In this document: one piece after another, positions 32,204-44,133 of the stretch | How positions within the stretch are numbered: position 1 is the first letter of the stretch | How the letters are laid out: every line of letters starts with the position of its first letter | Assembly (NCBI GenBank): GCA_035610835.1 | Contig: CM069447.1 | Span: forward strand, 78,195,982-78,259,981 | Source of the DNA: Ophiura sarsii | Lineage: Eukaryota > Echinodermata > Ophiuroidea > Amphilepidida > Ophiuridae | Length of the DNA: 64,000 nt | Reading direction: 5' to 3' | Notes under the pieces: model-generated | Told to the model about the DNA's origin: nothing | The model's database searches: none | What the model saw: the letters and a program-made list of their open reading frames with translations, nothing else | Program-made: the position numbers and the translations under genes

Positions 32204-34232
32204 ATCGTCTGTCATGTCTATAAGGCTATAGTATCGTCTGCCATGTCTATAAGGCTATAGTATCATCTTTCATGTCTATAAGGCTATAGTATCGTCTGCC
32301 ATGTCTATAAGGCTATAGTATCGTCTGTCATGTCTATAAGGCTATAGTATCGTCTGTCATGTCTATAAGGCTATATTATCGTCTGTCATGTCTATAAGGC
32401 TATAGTATCGTCTGCCATGTCTATGAGGCTATAGTATCGTCTGTCATGTCTATAAGGCTATAGTATCGTCTGCCATGTCTATAAGGCTATAGTATCGTCT
32501 GCCATGTCTATAAGGCTATAGTATCGTCTGTCATGTCTATAAGGCTATAGTATCGTCTGTCATGTCTATAAGGCTATAGTATCGTCTGCCATGTCTATAA
32601 GGCTATAGTATCGTCTGTCATGTCTATGAGGCTATAGTATCGTCTGTCATGTCTATAAGGCTATAGTATCGTCTGTCATGTCTATAAGGCTATAGTATCG
32701 TCTGTCATGTCTATGAGGCTATATTATCGTCTGTCATGTCTATAAGGCTATAGTATCGTCTGCCATGTCTATAAGGCTATAGTATCATCTTTCATGTCTA
32801 TAAGGCTATAGTATCGTCTGTCATGTCTATGAGGCTATAGTATCGTCTGTCATGTCTATAAGGCTATAGTATCGTCTGTCATGTCTATAAGGCTATATTA
32901 TCGTCTGTCATGTCTATAAGGCTATAGTATCGTCTGCCATGTCTATGAGGCTATAGTATCGTCTGTCATGTCTATAAGGCTATAGTATCGTCTGCCATGT
33001 CTATAAGGCTATAGTATCGTCTGCCATGTCTATAAGGCTATAGTATCGTCTGTCATGTCTATAAGGCTATAGTATCGTCTGTCATGTCTATAAGGCTATA
33101 GTATCGTCTGCCATGTCTATAAGGCTATAGTATCGTCTGTCATGTCTATGAGGCTATAGTATCGTCTGTCATGTCTATAAGGCTATAGTATCGTCTGTCA
33201 TGTCTATAAGGCTATAGTATCGTCTGTCATGTCTATAAGGCTATAGTATCGTCTGTCATGTCTATAAGGCTATAGTATCGTCTGTCATGTCTATAAGGCT
33301 ATAGTATCGTCTGCCATGTCTATAAGGCTATAGTATCGTCTGTCATGTCTATAAGGCTATAGTATCGTCTGTCATGTCTATAAGGCTATAGTATCGTCTG
33401 TCATGTCTATAAGGCTATAGTATCGTCTGTCATGTCTATAAGGCTATAGTATCGTCTGTCATGTCTATAAGGCTATAGTATCGTCTGTCATGTCTATAAG
33501 GCTAAAGTATCGTCTGTCATGTCTATAAGGCTATAGTATCGTCTGTCATGTCTATGAGGCTATATTATCGTCTGTCATGTCTATAAGGCTATAGTATCGT
33601 CTGCCATGTCTATAAGGCTATAGTATCATCTTTCATGTCTATAAGGCTATAGTATCGTCTGTCATGTCTATGAGGCTATAGTATCGTCTGTCATGTCTAT
33701 AAGGCTATAGTATCGTCTGTCATGTCTATAAGGCTATATTATCGTCTGTCATGTCTATAAGGCTATAGTATCGTCTGCCATGTCTATGAGGCTATAGTAT
33801 CGTCTGTCATGTCTATAAGGCTATAGTATCGTCTGCCATGTCTATAAGGCTATAGTATCGTCTGCCATGTCTATAAGGCTATAGTATCGTCTGTCATGTC
33901 TATAAGGCTATAGTATCGTCTGTCATGTCTATAAGGCTATAGTATCGTCTGCCATGTCTATAAGGCTATAGTATCGTCTGTCATGTCTATGAGGCTATAG
34001 TATCGTCTGTCATGTCTATAAGGCTATAGTATCGTCTGTCATGTCTATAAGGCTATAGTATCGTCTGTCATGTCTATAAGGCTATAGTATCGTCTGTCAT
34101 GTCTATAAGGCTATAGTATCGTCTGTCATGTCTATAAGGCTATAGTATCGTCTGCCATGTCTATAAGGCTATAGTATCGTCTGCCATGTCTATAAGGCTA
34201 TAGTATCGTCTGTAATGTCTATAAGGCTATCA
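32204..34232. repeat. 29-bp minisatellite, about 70 units
   Basis: The unit is ATCGTCTGTCATGTCTATAA plus GGCTATAGT. Variants (TGCC for TGTC, ATGAG for ATAAG, TATT for TAGT, and CATCTTTC) recur in the same order at offsets of about 522 bp (18 units) and 841 bp (29 units), so whole blocks were duplicated. Two further units lie at 36181-36238. Confidence 0.97.
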
Positions 34233-36180
34233 CACCACTAAATAGGGCTCCATAGGCAGTGGCGTAACTAGACTTTTTCATTTGGGGGGGCAAGAAGGGG
34301 CAGAGACTTGAAATGGGGGGGCTCATACATTTTGTTGAGTCCAAGATGCGCGCGTAGCGCGCGAAAATTGTCGACTTTACAGCTATTTTTTGGACGATTG
34401 AGCTACATTTTGGCTCTAAACAAGCTTGTACCAAAGAATATTTCATTTTGGGAAGACATATGCGCGCGTAGCGCGCGAAATTTTTTCATATGTGTACTTT
34501 TGACCATCATAATTCCATGATTCCTTTCTTCAAATGAACCGACAGTGCCAATCTCAACCGACAAGATGTCATTATTGGGGGGATTTGGTGTGTACTTTGT
34601 TTGTAAATTTTATTTACAGCCGTACTTGATTTCATTTGGGGGGGCAAGCGGGGGGGCAAGGGTTCCAAGTGGGGGGGCTCCCGCCCCCCCTGCCCCCCCG
34701 CTGGTTACGCCACTGTCCATAGGGATATGTACAAAAACACTGATATAAAATAATTTGTAACATGAATCATTTGGAACATCTTATGACCATTTTAATGACA
34801 TTTCCATGTTGTTATAATTATTTATGAGTGGAAATTGTCATGCATGGATACCTGCTATCTACTGAAGATAGCAAAATTAACATAGCAATATTCCATTTTG
34901 AGAGGATAGCTACCATCCTTTTTAAAATAAATACTTGTCAGGACAGCAGTCATCCTTTTGAAAGCAATTCTTGTTGAATTGAATGTCTAGGTGTTTTTTT
35001 TACTGAGTACATGCACCAGGCATGCACTGTGGCCTTCTCCATCCATCATCCATGAATGGGCAATATCATGTTTGACTTACCCGTTTGTGACGTCATACGG
35101 AATCAACGCCATCACATTTCACAGCTTATTCCGTTGGCGTGTACCATTACGGGGCACGTAACATGATATTGCCCATGCAGGGAATCAAATTAAACTTATT
35201 TATAAGCTTACTTCATATATTGTTTTCAAAGTAGGCTAAATTGTACTCAAAGCTTCATTGTAAGTTACTGTTATGCCTCTCAGTATTACCCCCCCCCCCC
35301 CCCCCAATTTCCCCTAATCAGGTGCATACATGACATTATTTTACCCAAGACTCCCACTTTGAGCTATGCACCGTACAACTACGCATGACTGCCGAATTTG
35401 ATCCAGTCCGCTTACAATCAGGTGGTCTGAGATTTGCGGTGTGTGTAAAAATCACCTTTTTTTCTCTATAGCATAGAATTACAGTGTTTCCAATAGGCTT
35501 ACTTACAAAACATGTCAAGATGGGTCAAATTAAGGCAACAATTGCATCGAAACACACCCAATATGGCCCAAACTGGTTGAAAAATCATTGTTTACAATAC
35601 GGTCTTCTGCACACTTTCAAAACAGCTGATATCTGACCTAATTAGATTGATATACAGGGTCAAGGGTCAAATCTACTAGCCAAATTGCTTAAGGGATCAC
35701 ACCACTAAATAGGGCTCCATAGGGATATGTACAAAAACACTGATATAAAACTCTGTTTTAGACCACTAAATTGCACACTTGGACCTTGTAGAGTGATTTT
35801 TTCTTAAAGATGATCACATTTTCTCACCAAAAAGTGAAGAAAATAGGTAGGTGAGCCTGCTCGATTTTCCAAAATACGCCCATGGAGTTGACTACCTCTC
35901 TGACGGGCTTGAAAATATCGCCGTAATCGGCAATGTTTCCAGTAAAAAGCACAAATTTGAAAGATCTCTCAAAATTTATCTAGATGATATTCACAGTTTA
36001 TAGTCAGGGTGCATGTAGGTGATATCCCATTAATCATAATTAATCAAAAATCATAGGCATTTACGGAATTGTATTACTGTCAAGTCTTTTTAAATTGAGG
36101 ATTTTGTGATGCACACTTTCCGATTCTAGCTTTAAACACTGACTTAAGGGTAGGGGATACCCCATTTAGTGTAGTGCACC
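34232..36180. other. 1.95-kb insertion splitting the 29-bp array
   Basis: The array stops at ATAAGGCTAT and restarts at 36181 with ATAAGGCTAT, so the insertion appears flanked by a duplication of up to 10 bp. The ends CACACCACTAAATAGGG and (inverted) CCCATTTAGTGTAGTG are loosely complementary. Inside are a hAT MITE and a 55-bp direct repeat (34233-34750 without the MITE, and 35697-35753). No transposase recognised. Confidence 0.45.
34257..34715. mobile_element. hAT MITE with 8-bp target duplication
   Basis: Ends CAGTGGCGTAACTAG and CTGGTTACGCCACTG, with TCCATAGG on both sides (34249-34256 and 34716-34723). A related copy of the flanking sequence at 35697-35753 has TCCATAGG once and no insertion, and so serves as an empty site. 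Inside are GGGGGGGCAAG runs and two palindromic GCGCGCGTAGCGCGCG blocks. It is 459 bp and non-autonomous. Confidence 0.9.
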
Positions 36181-36238
36181 CATAAGGCTATATTATCGTC
36201 TGTCATGTCTATAAGGCTATAGTATCGTCTGTCATGTC

Positions 36239-38310
36239 TTCAAGTCATCCTGTAGAGTAAAAGTAACCCACAACATCCTAGCCACGTAGACCATAGTATA
36301 AGTGTTGAGTTAATACCCCGAGAAAAGCTCTTCATATGCTATATAAAGTGCTCATCAAAAGAAAGTCATACCGTTTGTTTATGTCCTTTAAAGTAACCTT
36401 TGTTTATCTTTTTTTACCCAACAGGCTCGACAGACCGAATTAAACATTTGTATGAACGCAAGCGCTCGTGTCAGATAAAAGGTTTGGAACAGTAGTCAGA
36501 GGCGTAGCAAGGAACCAAAAAGTGGGGCGGCCATTTGTGTTGAAAACTATAAGGTTAATTGAGATGGTACCATCTAAGCGGTGTGCAGCACCACCAACCG
36601 AGCTATGTTCGGACAGGGGGTGTCCGAGGGGGATGTGGCCCCCTCAGAAGTATATAGACAAATGTTCAATTTTCGAATTCATATGGTGCGATCTGGTGTA
36701 TACTTTTGACCAAAAATGTATCGACAAGCCACCTCTTCATTAATTTCCAGTAAATATTTTGTTTTTTATCAATGCACGAAAGAAGTTGAGCATACTGATG
36801 TGTGGTGGCATGGGAAAACCCTTCACATGGTCATTTTCTAGCAACTGTTGTTTTTTTTGTTTGGCAGAGAGCTTCATACTCTACTCAGTATAGAACTGTT
36901 TAAATTTTTCAAAAATTCCATCTAGAACTTCAGTTATAGTATTTTAAAGTATTTTAAATCCTGGTTATTAATATGGGCAAGCTTTCTTTACCCAAGCTTT
37001 TCTAGGGACTTCCCCTTCCAAAGCAGGCAGTGCTATCCCTGTCTTGGACACTCACACAGCTGCCTCTTGTCTGTTGTTACTCAGAAGATTCAACAAGGTT
37101 GTGATCATCTTGAGTGTGCATTGGATTTTTAACAAGGAAAACAATACATTTTGACAAAATGACAGCCATTTTGGACGCCATCATTGTTTTAGAGTGCACC
37201 TGAGTGTCTAGGAAGCTTTAAACCAGTATAATTGAGTTTATTGAGTTTATCACACCCTAAAACCTAGGAATATGCGAAAATGGGACGGTGACCTTTCATT
37301 ATGTATTATTGTAAAACAACCTAAGTTCACTAGGAGATCCAATTCGCCAAATTACATTGCTCCCAATTATACTATTTATAGCGATTATATACAGGACGAT
37401 GACATACCAATTAGTGATATTAAATTGCCGCAAAAAAATAACTAAATGCTAATTCGATAAATTAAGTTGCCGTGAAATTAAGTTGTTTTACAGTATTTGG
37501 ATTTTTGCATTATTCATTATTAAATCGGAACCAATGGTATTCGAAAGGTCTTTCAGGTACATCGTTAGTAATTTACGCTACAGTTAGGGCATAAATAAAA
37601 GCGAGATAGCTTACTACTCTAGTAAGTTACTCCAATTTGTTGCAACATATCACGAACAATTATTTCCCACCAGTAATGATGGATGGTATATTCGATGAGA
37701 ATATTAGTATTTGTCCTCTTTTTTTCTGGAAGTACTATATTGTCAAACTGTGTGCATTTCTAGAGAAAAAAAGTACATGTTCAATTTTTACAAACAAGGT
37801 GTCAAATAAAAGGTAATTAAGATTAGTAAACGCTATCGTGCGTTTTACCCTCATGAATTTAATAAAAATATGTAAACACTGTATCTGAAAACCCCAACGA
37901 GCGAATTAAGGTAATGTCGTTATTAATCAATTCCCAAAGTGTCAAGGCCATAGCACTTTCTCTCTAGTCTACAGACATTTCAGAAGATGACAATTTAGGG
38001 AATTTGTTAAAAGTAAAGAAACATATAAAACATTTCGAAAAGGTGCACTTTAGATCCAAGATTCTGGAATGTACTAAAGGTTTAAAAAAAGGTAAGTATA
38101 AGTAAGTCCCCCTCCACACTAAATTAGATCACGTTTGTTTGAATAACCCCATGCACAATTGTACGTATTTGAAACGTTTATGAAAAGCGGAAACGCTTGG
38201 CTACCCATAAACAGTTTTCCCTTTTCAATATAATTTTCAAACTATTAGCCGCGTGGAAACTGTTATCACAGCCGGCACACATGGAAATCTAAAAACAACA
38301 TTGTTTCTAT
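36239..38310. other. No gene seen; hAT-like fragment
   Basis: Near 36497 CAGAGGCGTAGCAAGGAACC resembles a hAT end, followed by GGTACCATCTAAGCGGTGTG, shared inverted with 26030-26060. The remainder is AT-rich with no recognised exon or element. Confidence 0.45.
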
Positions 38311-38313
38311 TTA

Positions 38314-38747
38314 GGGAGCAGTTCAATTTGTACGCGATAAAAATTGCGAGAATGTTCCGGGCCCCGATGAGTTTTTTATCAGGCCCCGATGAGATTTTTA
38401 GCGCGTACAGTTGCGAGTAGCAAAGGATTATTTATCGAGTAGCGTATTACCGCTTGTTTAAATATAACGAAAGATAAGTATGTAAATAGAGCTTCGGGTT
38501 ATTTATTCTAGTTGTAAGGTACAAATTCAGCATTTCATGTTTTTAGAGATAATGTTATTGATGAAATTTATATTTTGGGAGCATACCCCAGGGTATGGCA
38601 GAGGCCTCGTATCGGGCCCCGATGTCTATTTTATCGGGACCTGATGTCTATTTTAGCGCGTATCAACTTGAAAAACATCGGGTCCAAAACATATCAGGCC
38701 CCGATACAGTCGCGATAAATTTATCGCGTATAAATGGAACTGCTCCC
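38314..38747. mobile_element. PIF/Harbinger-like MITE, TTA target site
   Basis: The left end GGGAGCAGTTCAATTTGTAC and the inverted right end match at about 26 of 28 positions. TTA lies on both sides (38311-38313 and 38748-38750). A 3-bp TWA duplication is typical of PIF/Harbinger. The interior has repeated GGCCCCGATG words. It is 434 bp with no transposase. Confidence 0.75.
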
Positions 38748-38750
38748 TTA

Positions 38751-40080
38751 GTTCTAAGATCAATAAAACACCCACAGTTAAGATTTCAAGCATTTTAATT
38801 CCACTACTAAGATTAAACACATACTCAAAGTTTCGATATACGATGATGCCAAGTAATTTATAAACAGTTCTAGCCTCTAGAAATATTAAACTTTTAATCA
38901 CACATTACATTTAGAAAGTTGTTGAAAGTTGTAAGACTTTATTTGAATATGTTTGAAAATGTTTGCAACTAGTATTTAAGGCAAAGGTCCACTCGGGCCA
39001 GTTCATCCAGGGTGAAATTGCTTACACCTGTTCGTTTAGTGACAGATGAAATAGAGTTAAGATGGGGAAACCCGAGAAACTTATAATCCCTCCATTTAGT
39101 CCTGTACATTGTATATCTCTTAGTTCTTATGAAAATCAAATATGACTGTTGTAGGGTTCACTAGGGCATGTAGGGGAGGGGTAAACTTATTAGTGTTCCT
39201 GGTCTGGTTTTGGCTAATCAGAGGGCATAAATTATTTTATTCTAAGAAATCAGCCACTTTTATTGTTTATAGTCCGTTAAAGAGATATCTGACACTTTAG
39301 CACGCTTATAATATTGACCGATAGTTAAGTTTTGTCTCCTAGAATTGGCCAAATGAATAGCACTTAGGCGATATGTTTTTCATCCATATCCGTCACACTA
39401 AATAGAAGTTTGGGTTTCACTGCATCTCCAGCAGAGTACAACGATTACTCAGATCAACTTAATATGGACTTGCAGCTCAGGTCCTAAGCTACAATTGTGT
39501 AATATTTCATGAGACTAGCTTATATAATAACAAAGTTATAAGGTAGGAGGTAGAACTTGTTGAATCCCTTGAACATGGTGAATGTGGAAACAAGTTGTAC
39601 ATCAATTTAAACTAGGTAAAGGCCTATGACCCGATCACTTTTTGGGGGCTATGTTTTTTTTCCTCACATAAAGATATTTTGGTATCAGAAGAGTCCCCAT
39701 ATTTTTCTCATTATGTCTGTAAAATATTAGGGGCCAGAAATGTTTCATTTGGAAATTATAGGCTAAAATGTGGTGAATTACTGCCAAAGGTGGTTAACCA
39801 CCAACCACTCTGTGAACTACTCAATGGGCACATGCCTTTCATGTAAAATAGAAAACATCAAGGTGAAAATCGGGTCAGCAATCGAAACATCTAGCTTTAA
39901 TGGTCATAATAGTCATGATAGTGATAAACAAGTTAACAACAAATCCATACATTGATACATGCAAAATAGACATTAAACAATAATTAATTACGCGTTACAT
40001 ATCACATTATTTCAAATTTATAGAGAGGCTTTAAATGTCACCTTTAGAATCCCTAAATACATTGTGATAATACCAGCTTA
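38751..40080. other. No gene seen; dispersed repeat inside
   Basis: The segment at about 39690-39920 matches 61690-61970 in the same orientation, sharing TTTTTCTCATTATGTCTGTA, AGGTGGTTAACCACCAA and CATGTAAAATAGAAAACATC. The remainder has no recognised feature. Confidence 0.5.
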
Positions 40081-40083
40081 TGG

Positions 40084-40089
40084 TTTATT
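40084..40089 (-). promoter_or_regulatory. AATAAA polyadenylation signal
   Basis: AATAAA on the minus strand, about 56 nt after the stop codon of the C-type lectin exon. Position and orientation suit cleavage of that transcript. Confidence 0.5.
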
Positions 40090-40144
40090 CCAGAGTGTTA
40101 GCGTGACATAATGAAAGTTAAGATAAATATGCGCAACAACACTA

Positions 40145-40330
40145 CTATACTAATTCGACCAAATGGTTAACCTTAATCCTTAGTTTCTTGCAGACGTGTG
40201 CAGCGTAGTTATCTGTGCAATCGTACTCATTCCATGTCAAGACTTTTCGCGCCAACATTGCAGTGCAGTAGTCCTGACCCACGTCTCTCAAGTGTTTCTG
40301 CTGTTTACTGACCCAATTGACGTACTTTGT
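40145..40330 (-). CDS. C-type lectin domain, terminal exon
   Basis: 186 nt including the stop TAG (40145-40147). The acceptor is GATTTCGTAG before ACAAAGTAC. It reads YVNWVSKQQKHLRDVGQDYC, then TAML, KVLTWNEYDC and AAHVCKK. This matches the last third of a C-type lectin domain: the NW and Q/P-like region, a conserved Cys, the W-N-D/E-like motif, and the final Cys pair ending VCK. The long-form Ca-binding EPN/QPD motif is not present here (the matching position reads KQQ), so sugar binding is uncertain. It is phase 0 at its start. It probably ends the gene whose discoidin exons lie at 44001-53428, because it is next on the same strand, but the exon or exons for the first half of the lectin domain were not found. 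Confidence 0.75.
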   Translation of the reverse strand, partial: TKYVNWVSKQQKHLRDVGQDYCTAMLARKVLTWNEYDCTDNYAAHVCKKLRIKVNHLVELV

Positions 40331-41480
40331 CTACGAAATCAACAAGATACAGTTAATACTATTAAATAAGCATACACTAGGAAGAGTCGAGGTAAGGCGA
40401 TATTTAGTAAGTACAATAGTACGAGGCAACTTATCTTTTGTTGTTAAGGGGGGCTATATGTGATGCAATCTGTGAAAACCCGTCGGATGTCGCAACATGT
40501 GAACTAGGGATTATTATGGGTAAAATAAAAATAAAATTTTTTTTTATTTTTTTTTTATAGATTTTTTTTAAGAAAATTAAATTCCAATACTTTGTGTCAT
40601 CATCTTTCATGAAATTTCAACTTCAAAAACTTACTTAAGTCACTTTTACTTTTAACCTTATAATGTTATTCTATTGAATTATGTATCTTTTTTGGCCTGT
40701 TTTCATGATTTCTTGTTTTGTAGCTTTTTATGACATCACAATAATCATTCACTCATAACTTTTTTTGTAGTGATCGTAGAAAAATGATCGAAACAGTTCT
40801 GTAATCAGCACAGTTTTAGCTTTCTTATGATATAAATATCTCAAATATGAAAAATGCCACCATGTGGCGGGTTTTCACAGATCGCATCACATATAGTCTA
40901 TTGGCTGAGTCAACAAATCAAATTTCAAATCAAATATATTAAGCCCTTAGTCTGAAGAATCTGGAACTGACGATTGCAATCGGACATTCGGTTGCCGAGT
41001 TATGTTAAGTCAAAGGGGCATATAACCAACAGCTTTGGCAACAACTTTATTTTTATTTTTTTTATTTTTTTAAACTCCGGTTGCCAGGTAAATGTCCTAA
41101 TTATGTATAATTATGTATGCATCAAGTATGCAAATTAAAGTTTTTTGGTTAGATGAGATGAGCTATGATGATGTGATTTTATTTTTATATTTTATTTTAT
41201 TTTCACAGTTGCTTCATATGTTCAACACAATTTACGATACAGATCAAATTTCTTCATAATTATTACTTGTACATTACAGACGATACTGAGCGTTAAATGA
41301 AGGTTATTACATGGGCCTTTTATGATATACTACACATCTCATAATGGTAAGAGGGGAATTGCATATTTTGTTAAACTCGCAATGTTCCCATTTTTTTACG
41401 GCGATACATTTTTCAAGGGAGAAGAACAGTTTTGCTACCTTCCGGAACAAAGCAAAAAATGGTAGATCCTCTTTTATTAA
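40331..41480. other. No gene seen
   Basis: AT-rich, probably intronic. T-rich runs lie near 40535-40570 and 41045-41070. The expected 5' exon of the lectin domain was looked for here and not recognised. Confidence 0.4.
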
Positions 41481-41484
41481 AAGT

Positions 41485-41553
41485 TTAACGGGTTCGCCGT
41501 CGGACGAGTTTTAATTTGACAGATTAAAACTCGTCCGACGGCGAACCCGTTAA
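41485..41553. repeat. Perfect 31-bp hairpin
   Basis: Positions 41485-41515 are exactly inverted at 41523-41553 around a 7-nt loop (TTGACAG). Arm core: GGTTCGCCGTCGGACGAG. A diverged single arm lies near 11835-11870. It could be the remains of a small transposon or an RNA hairpin. Confidence 0.9.
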
Positions 41554-41628
41554 GCTGTTAACTTATATTATGAATACCCGTCGTAAAAGCCTATCTCACA
41601 AAATTTCCTCTTTTATTTTGATCATGTA

Positions 41629-42392
41629 TATATACACATGGAAAAAAGTATCGCACCACTGCTTTTTTGTTGAAAAGTGCAAATGTGGCCACGAATTTTG
41701 CCACCATGGTGTGATATTAAGGATCATTTGTTTGCGTAAGCTGTCCAACAAAATGTTGTGCAACAATAGGGCCACATTTTAGTTTGTGACGTAATCAATG
41801 TAATGTTTTTTCAAGGCCAAGGGGAAAATGCATGATTTTGTCAAATGAAACAAATTTGGGTATAACGCGATATTGAATAGACTTTAAAAACTTAAAATAG
41901 TCATTATATTAGTCACCGTTGATTTTGTTTTTGTTTATTTGACCTAGGTCAACACCTTCGCGAAATTGCTTTTGTCATTTGAACTTCTTTAAAATTTGAC
42001 CTATTTTGACCTTAGACCCCATAACCGTTGGGCGTACGAAAAAGGGAGTTTTTTTTGTTAATTTGACCCCAGATGACCTTTGACCTTGGAATACTTAATT
42101 GTGTTACCAAAGATTACAACTTTAGAGATTAATCATCGGGCCTCTCAATATCGCGTTATACCCAAACTTTTTTTGGACAAAATCATGCATTTTCCCCTTG
42201 GCCTTGAAAAAACATTACATCGATTACGTCACAAACTAAAATGCGGCCCTTTTATTGCACAACATTTTGTTGGACAGCTTACGCAAACAAATGATGCTTA
42301 ATATCACACCATGGTGGCAAAATTCGAGGCCACATTTGCACTTTTCAACAAAAAAAGCAGTGGTGCGATACTTTTTTCCATGTGTATATATA
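41629..42392. mobile_element. 764-bp foldback, Tc1/mariner-like ends
   Basis: Arms of about 250 bp are mutually inverted: ends TATACACATGGAAAAAAGTA and TACTTTTTTCCATGTGTATA, inner blocks GACAAAATCATGCATTTTCC and its complement, and TTTGGGTATAACGCGATATT and its complement. TA-rich flanks suit a Tc1/mariner target. The two short frames resembling each other on opposite strands are the same arm read twice, not genes. Confidence 0.85.
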
Positions 42393-42631
42393 AAAGCGAC
42401 ACAGTAGAAACATTGCATTTAATGCACTCATGTTATGGTTGGCTAGCCATTAATGTTGAATATGTTTATCCATAATGATAGTTATATTTGTCTTTTCTTT
42501 AATCCATTTAATTACATTTTCCCAAAGATTTAATGTGGTCGGACACTCACAGAATTCCTTTACAAAACACTTAATGTTTAAAACTTATTTTGTTCTGTAT
42601 CTGTTTACATATTTAATACATGGTCTCTTGA

Positions 42632-43018
42632 AGTGTTGCGGACGTCCATCTGTGAATTATTTCACAGATGTACGTCCGCAACACTAATATGTACGTCCGC
42701 AACACTAATATGTACGTCAGCAACACTAATTCGACGTCCGCAACACAAATATGTACGTCCGCAACACTAATATGTACGTCCGCAACACTAATATGTACGT
42801 CCACAACATTAATATGTACGTCCGCAACACTAATATGTACGTCCGCAACACTAATATGTACGTCCGCAACACTAATATGTACGTCCGCAACACTAATATG
42901 TATGTCCGCAACACTAATATGTACGTCCGCAACACTAATATGTACGTCCGCAACACTAATATGTACTTCCGCAACACTAATATGTACGTCCGTAACACTA
43001 ATATGTACGTCCGCAACG
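42632..43018. repeat. 21-bp minisatellite with inverted lead-in
   Basis: About 17 copies of TACGTCCGCAACACTAATATG. It begins with an inverted pair: AGTGTTGCGGACGT...ATCTGTGAA and TTCACAGATGTACGTCCGCA. Single related words, ACGTCCGCA, also occur at 43196 and 43358. Because 21 is divisible by three, all frames stay open; they are not genes. Confidence 0.95.
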
Positions 43019-43382
43019 GATAAACATCGGTCAATTTTAACTTAAAGATAAAGGTTCTGATAATTGTCTCTGTTTGTTTTCTTTAGGTTTGTCCCTCTTA
43101 CAAACAAAACAATATCAGTTTTCATTACAGACCTGAACACTTCAGAGAATTTTTGATAGGAATACAGGTGTACTGAGAAAAAACCCACTCTGCGTACGTC
43201 CGCACCGGAGGGTTTTTACACCATATCTCAATAACCGAAAATGGTACAGCACAGGAATGTTCAGGTTTTATACTCCTACTAGAGATACTTGAAACCCGGG
43301 TGTTAACAATCAAGCAACTGGTATAGATTTTCCAAGTCCTCAAAGTGTCTGAAATGTACGTCCGCAACTACGGAATTGCCTT

Positions 43383-43655
43383 ATGTAGGCATATACGTCA
43401 GTATGACAAACCTTTGGGCTCTTTACATATACAGGCATATACGTTAGCATGACCAACCTTTTGGCTTTTTACAAATGCAGGCATATTATACGTCAGTATG
43501 ACAAACCTTTTGGCTTTTTGGCTTTTTGCATGTGCAGGCATATACTTCAGTATGACAAACCTTTGTGCTTTTTACATGCAGGCATATACGTCAGTGACAG
43601 TATTACAAACCTTTTAGCTTTTTACATACGCAAGCATATACGTCAGTATGACAAT
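43383..43655. repeat. About 50-bp minisatellite, six units
   Basis: The unit contains GCATATACGTCAGTATGACA and AACCTTTTGGCTTTTTACAT. Lengths vary through internal duplications. Confidence 0.9.
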
Positions 43656-44000
43656 TAAGTAAATCAATTGGAAGAACACGATGCAAAAAACATCAAATCG
43701 GAAAATGAACGTTGGAGAAAGATAAAATGCTCTCTAAAAATCATTTGAAAACACATTGATTATAATTCCACGTGGTCATTTAATAAATTATAAGCAACAC
43801 ACAGTAACATGTATGTATATTATTCCCCGTGAAACATGAAACGTAAACTGAAAATAAATATGGGGCGCGGGTGGGATGCTATGACCACTGCCATGATTAA
43901 ATCGAAGGTGTTTTCTGGTTAAAGATTAAATACAGGAAATGGTCCTAGTGACAACCAGTAAATGTAAGTTAGACAGGAAATAGTTGGAAAAAATACATAC

Positions 44001-44133
44001 CTAAACCGCATCCAAAGATTTCGAATCGAAGAGCACAGTTTTCTCTGCACTTCACGGGTTCGATTCTTATATACCGGGCGTCAAGCGGTTGAGGAAAATT
44101 GTGCGTCGTAAGAGTATGGGCTGAATAAAACAC
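44001..44133 (-). CDS. Discoidin (F5/8 type C) domain, exon 3
   Basis: 133 nt, phase 0 to phase 1. Acceptor TATTCCAG, donor GTATGT. It reads VFYSAHTLTTHNF, then PLDARYIRIEPVKC and ALRFEIFGCG. ARYIRI-P and ALR-E-GC are the signature end of F5/8 type C domains, including the Cys that closes the domain's disulphide with the first Cys in exon 1. It follows exon 2 in frame. The leftover single base implies a further exon starting in phase 1, not found before the lectin exon, which starts in phase 0. Confidence 0.85.

Noticed and set aside
31940..32260. Frames rich in NQIKS units
   Set aside because: These are translations of the (AAATC)n tail of the LINE.
32204..34232. CRISPR-like array
   Set aside because: Units are contiguous 29-bp tandem repeats with no unique spacers, in an animal-type genomic context.
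41570..42418. Two similar short frames containing FFVEKCKCG
   Set aside because: They are the two inverted arms of one foldback element read from opposite strands.
42613..43045. Repetitive frames such as TSATLIC or MYVRNTN units
   Set aside because: A 21-bp repeat keeps all frames open. No start context, splice signal or composition supports a protein.
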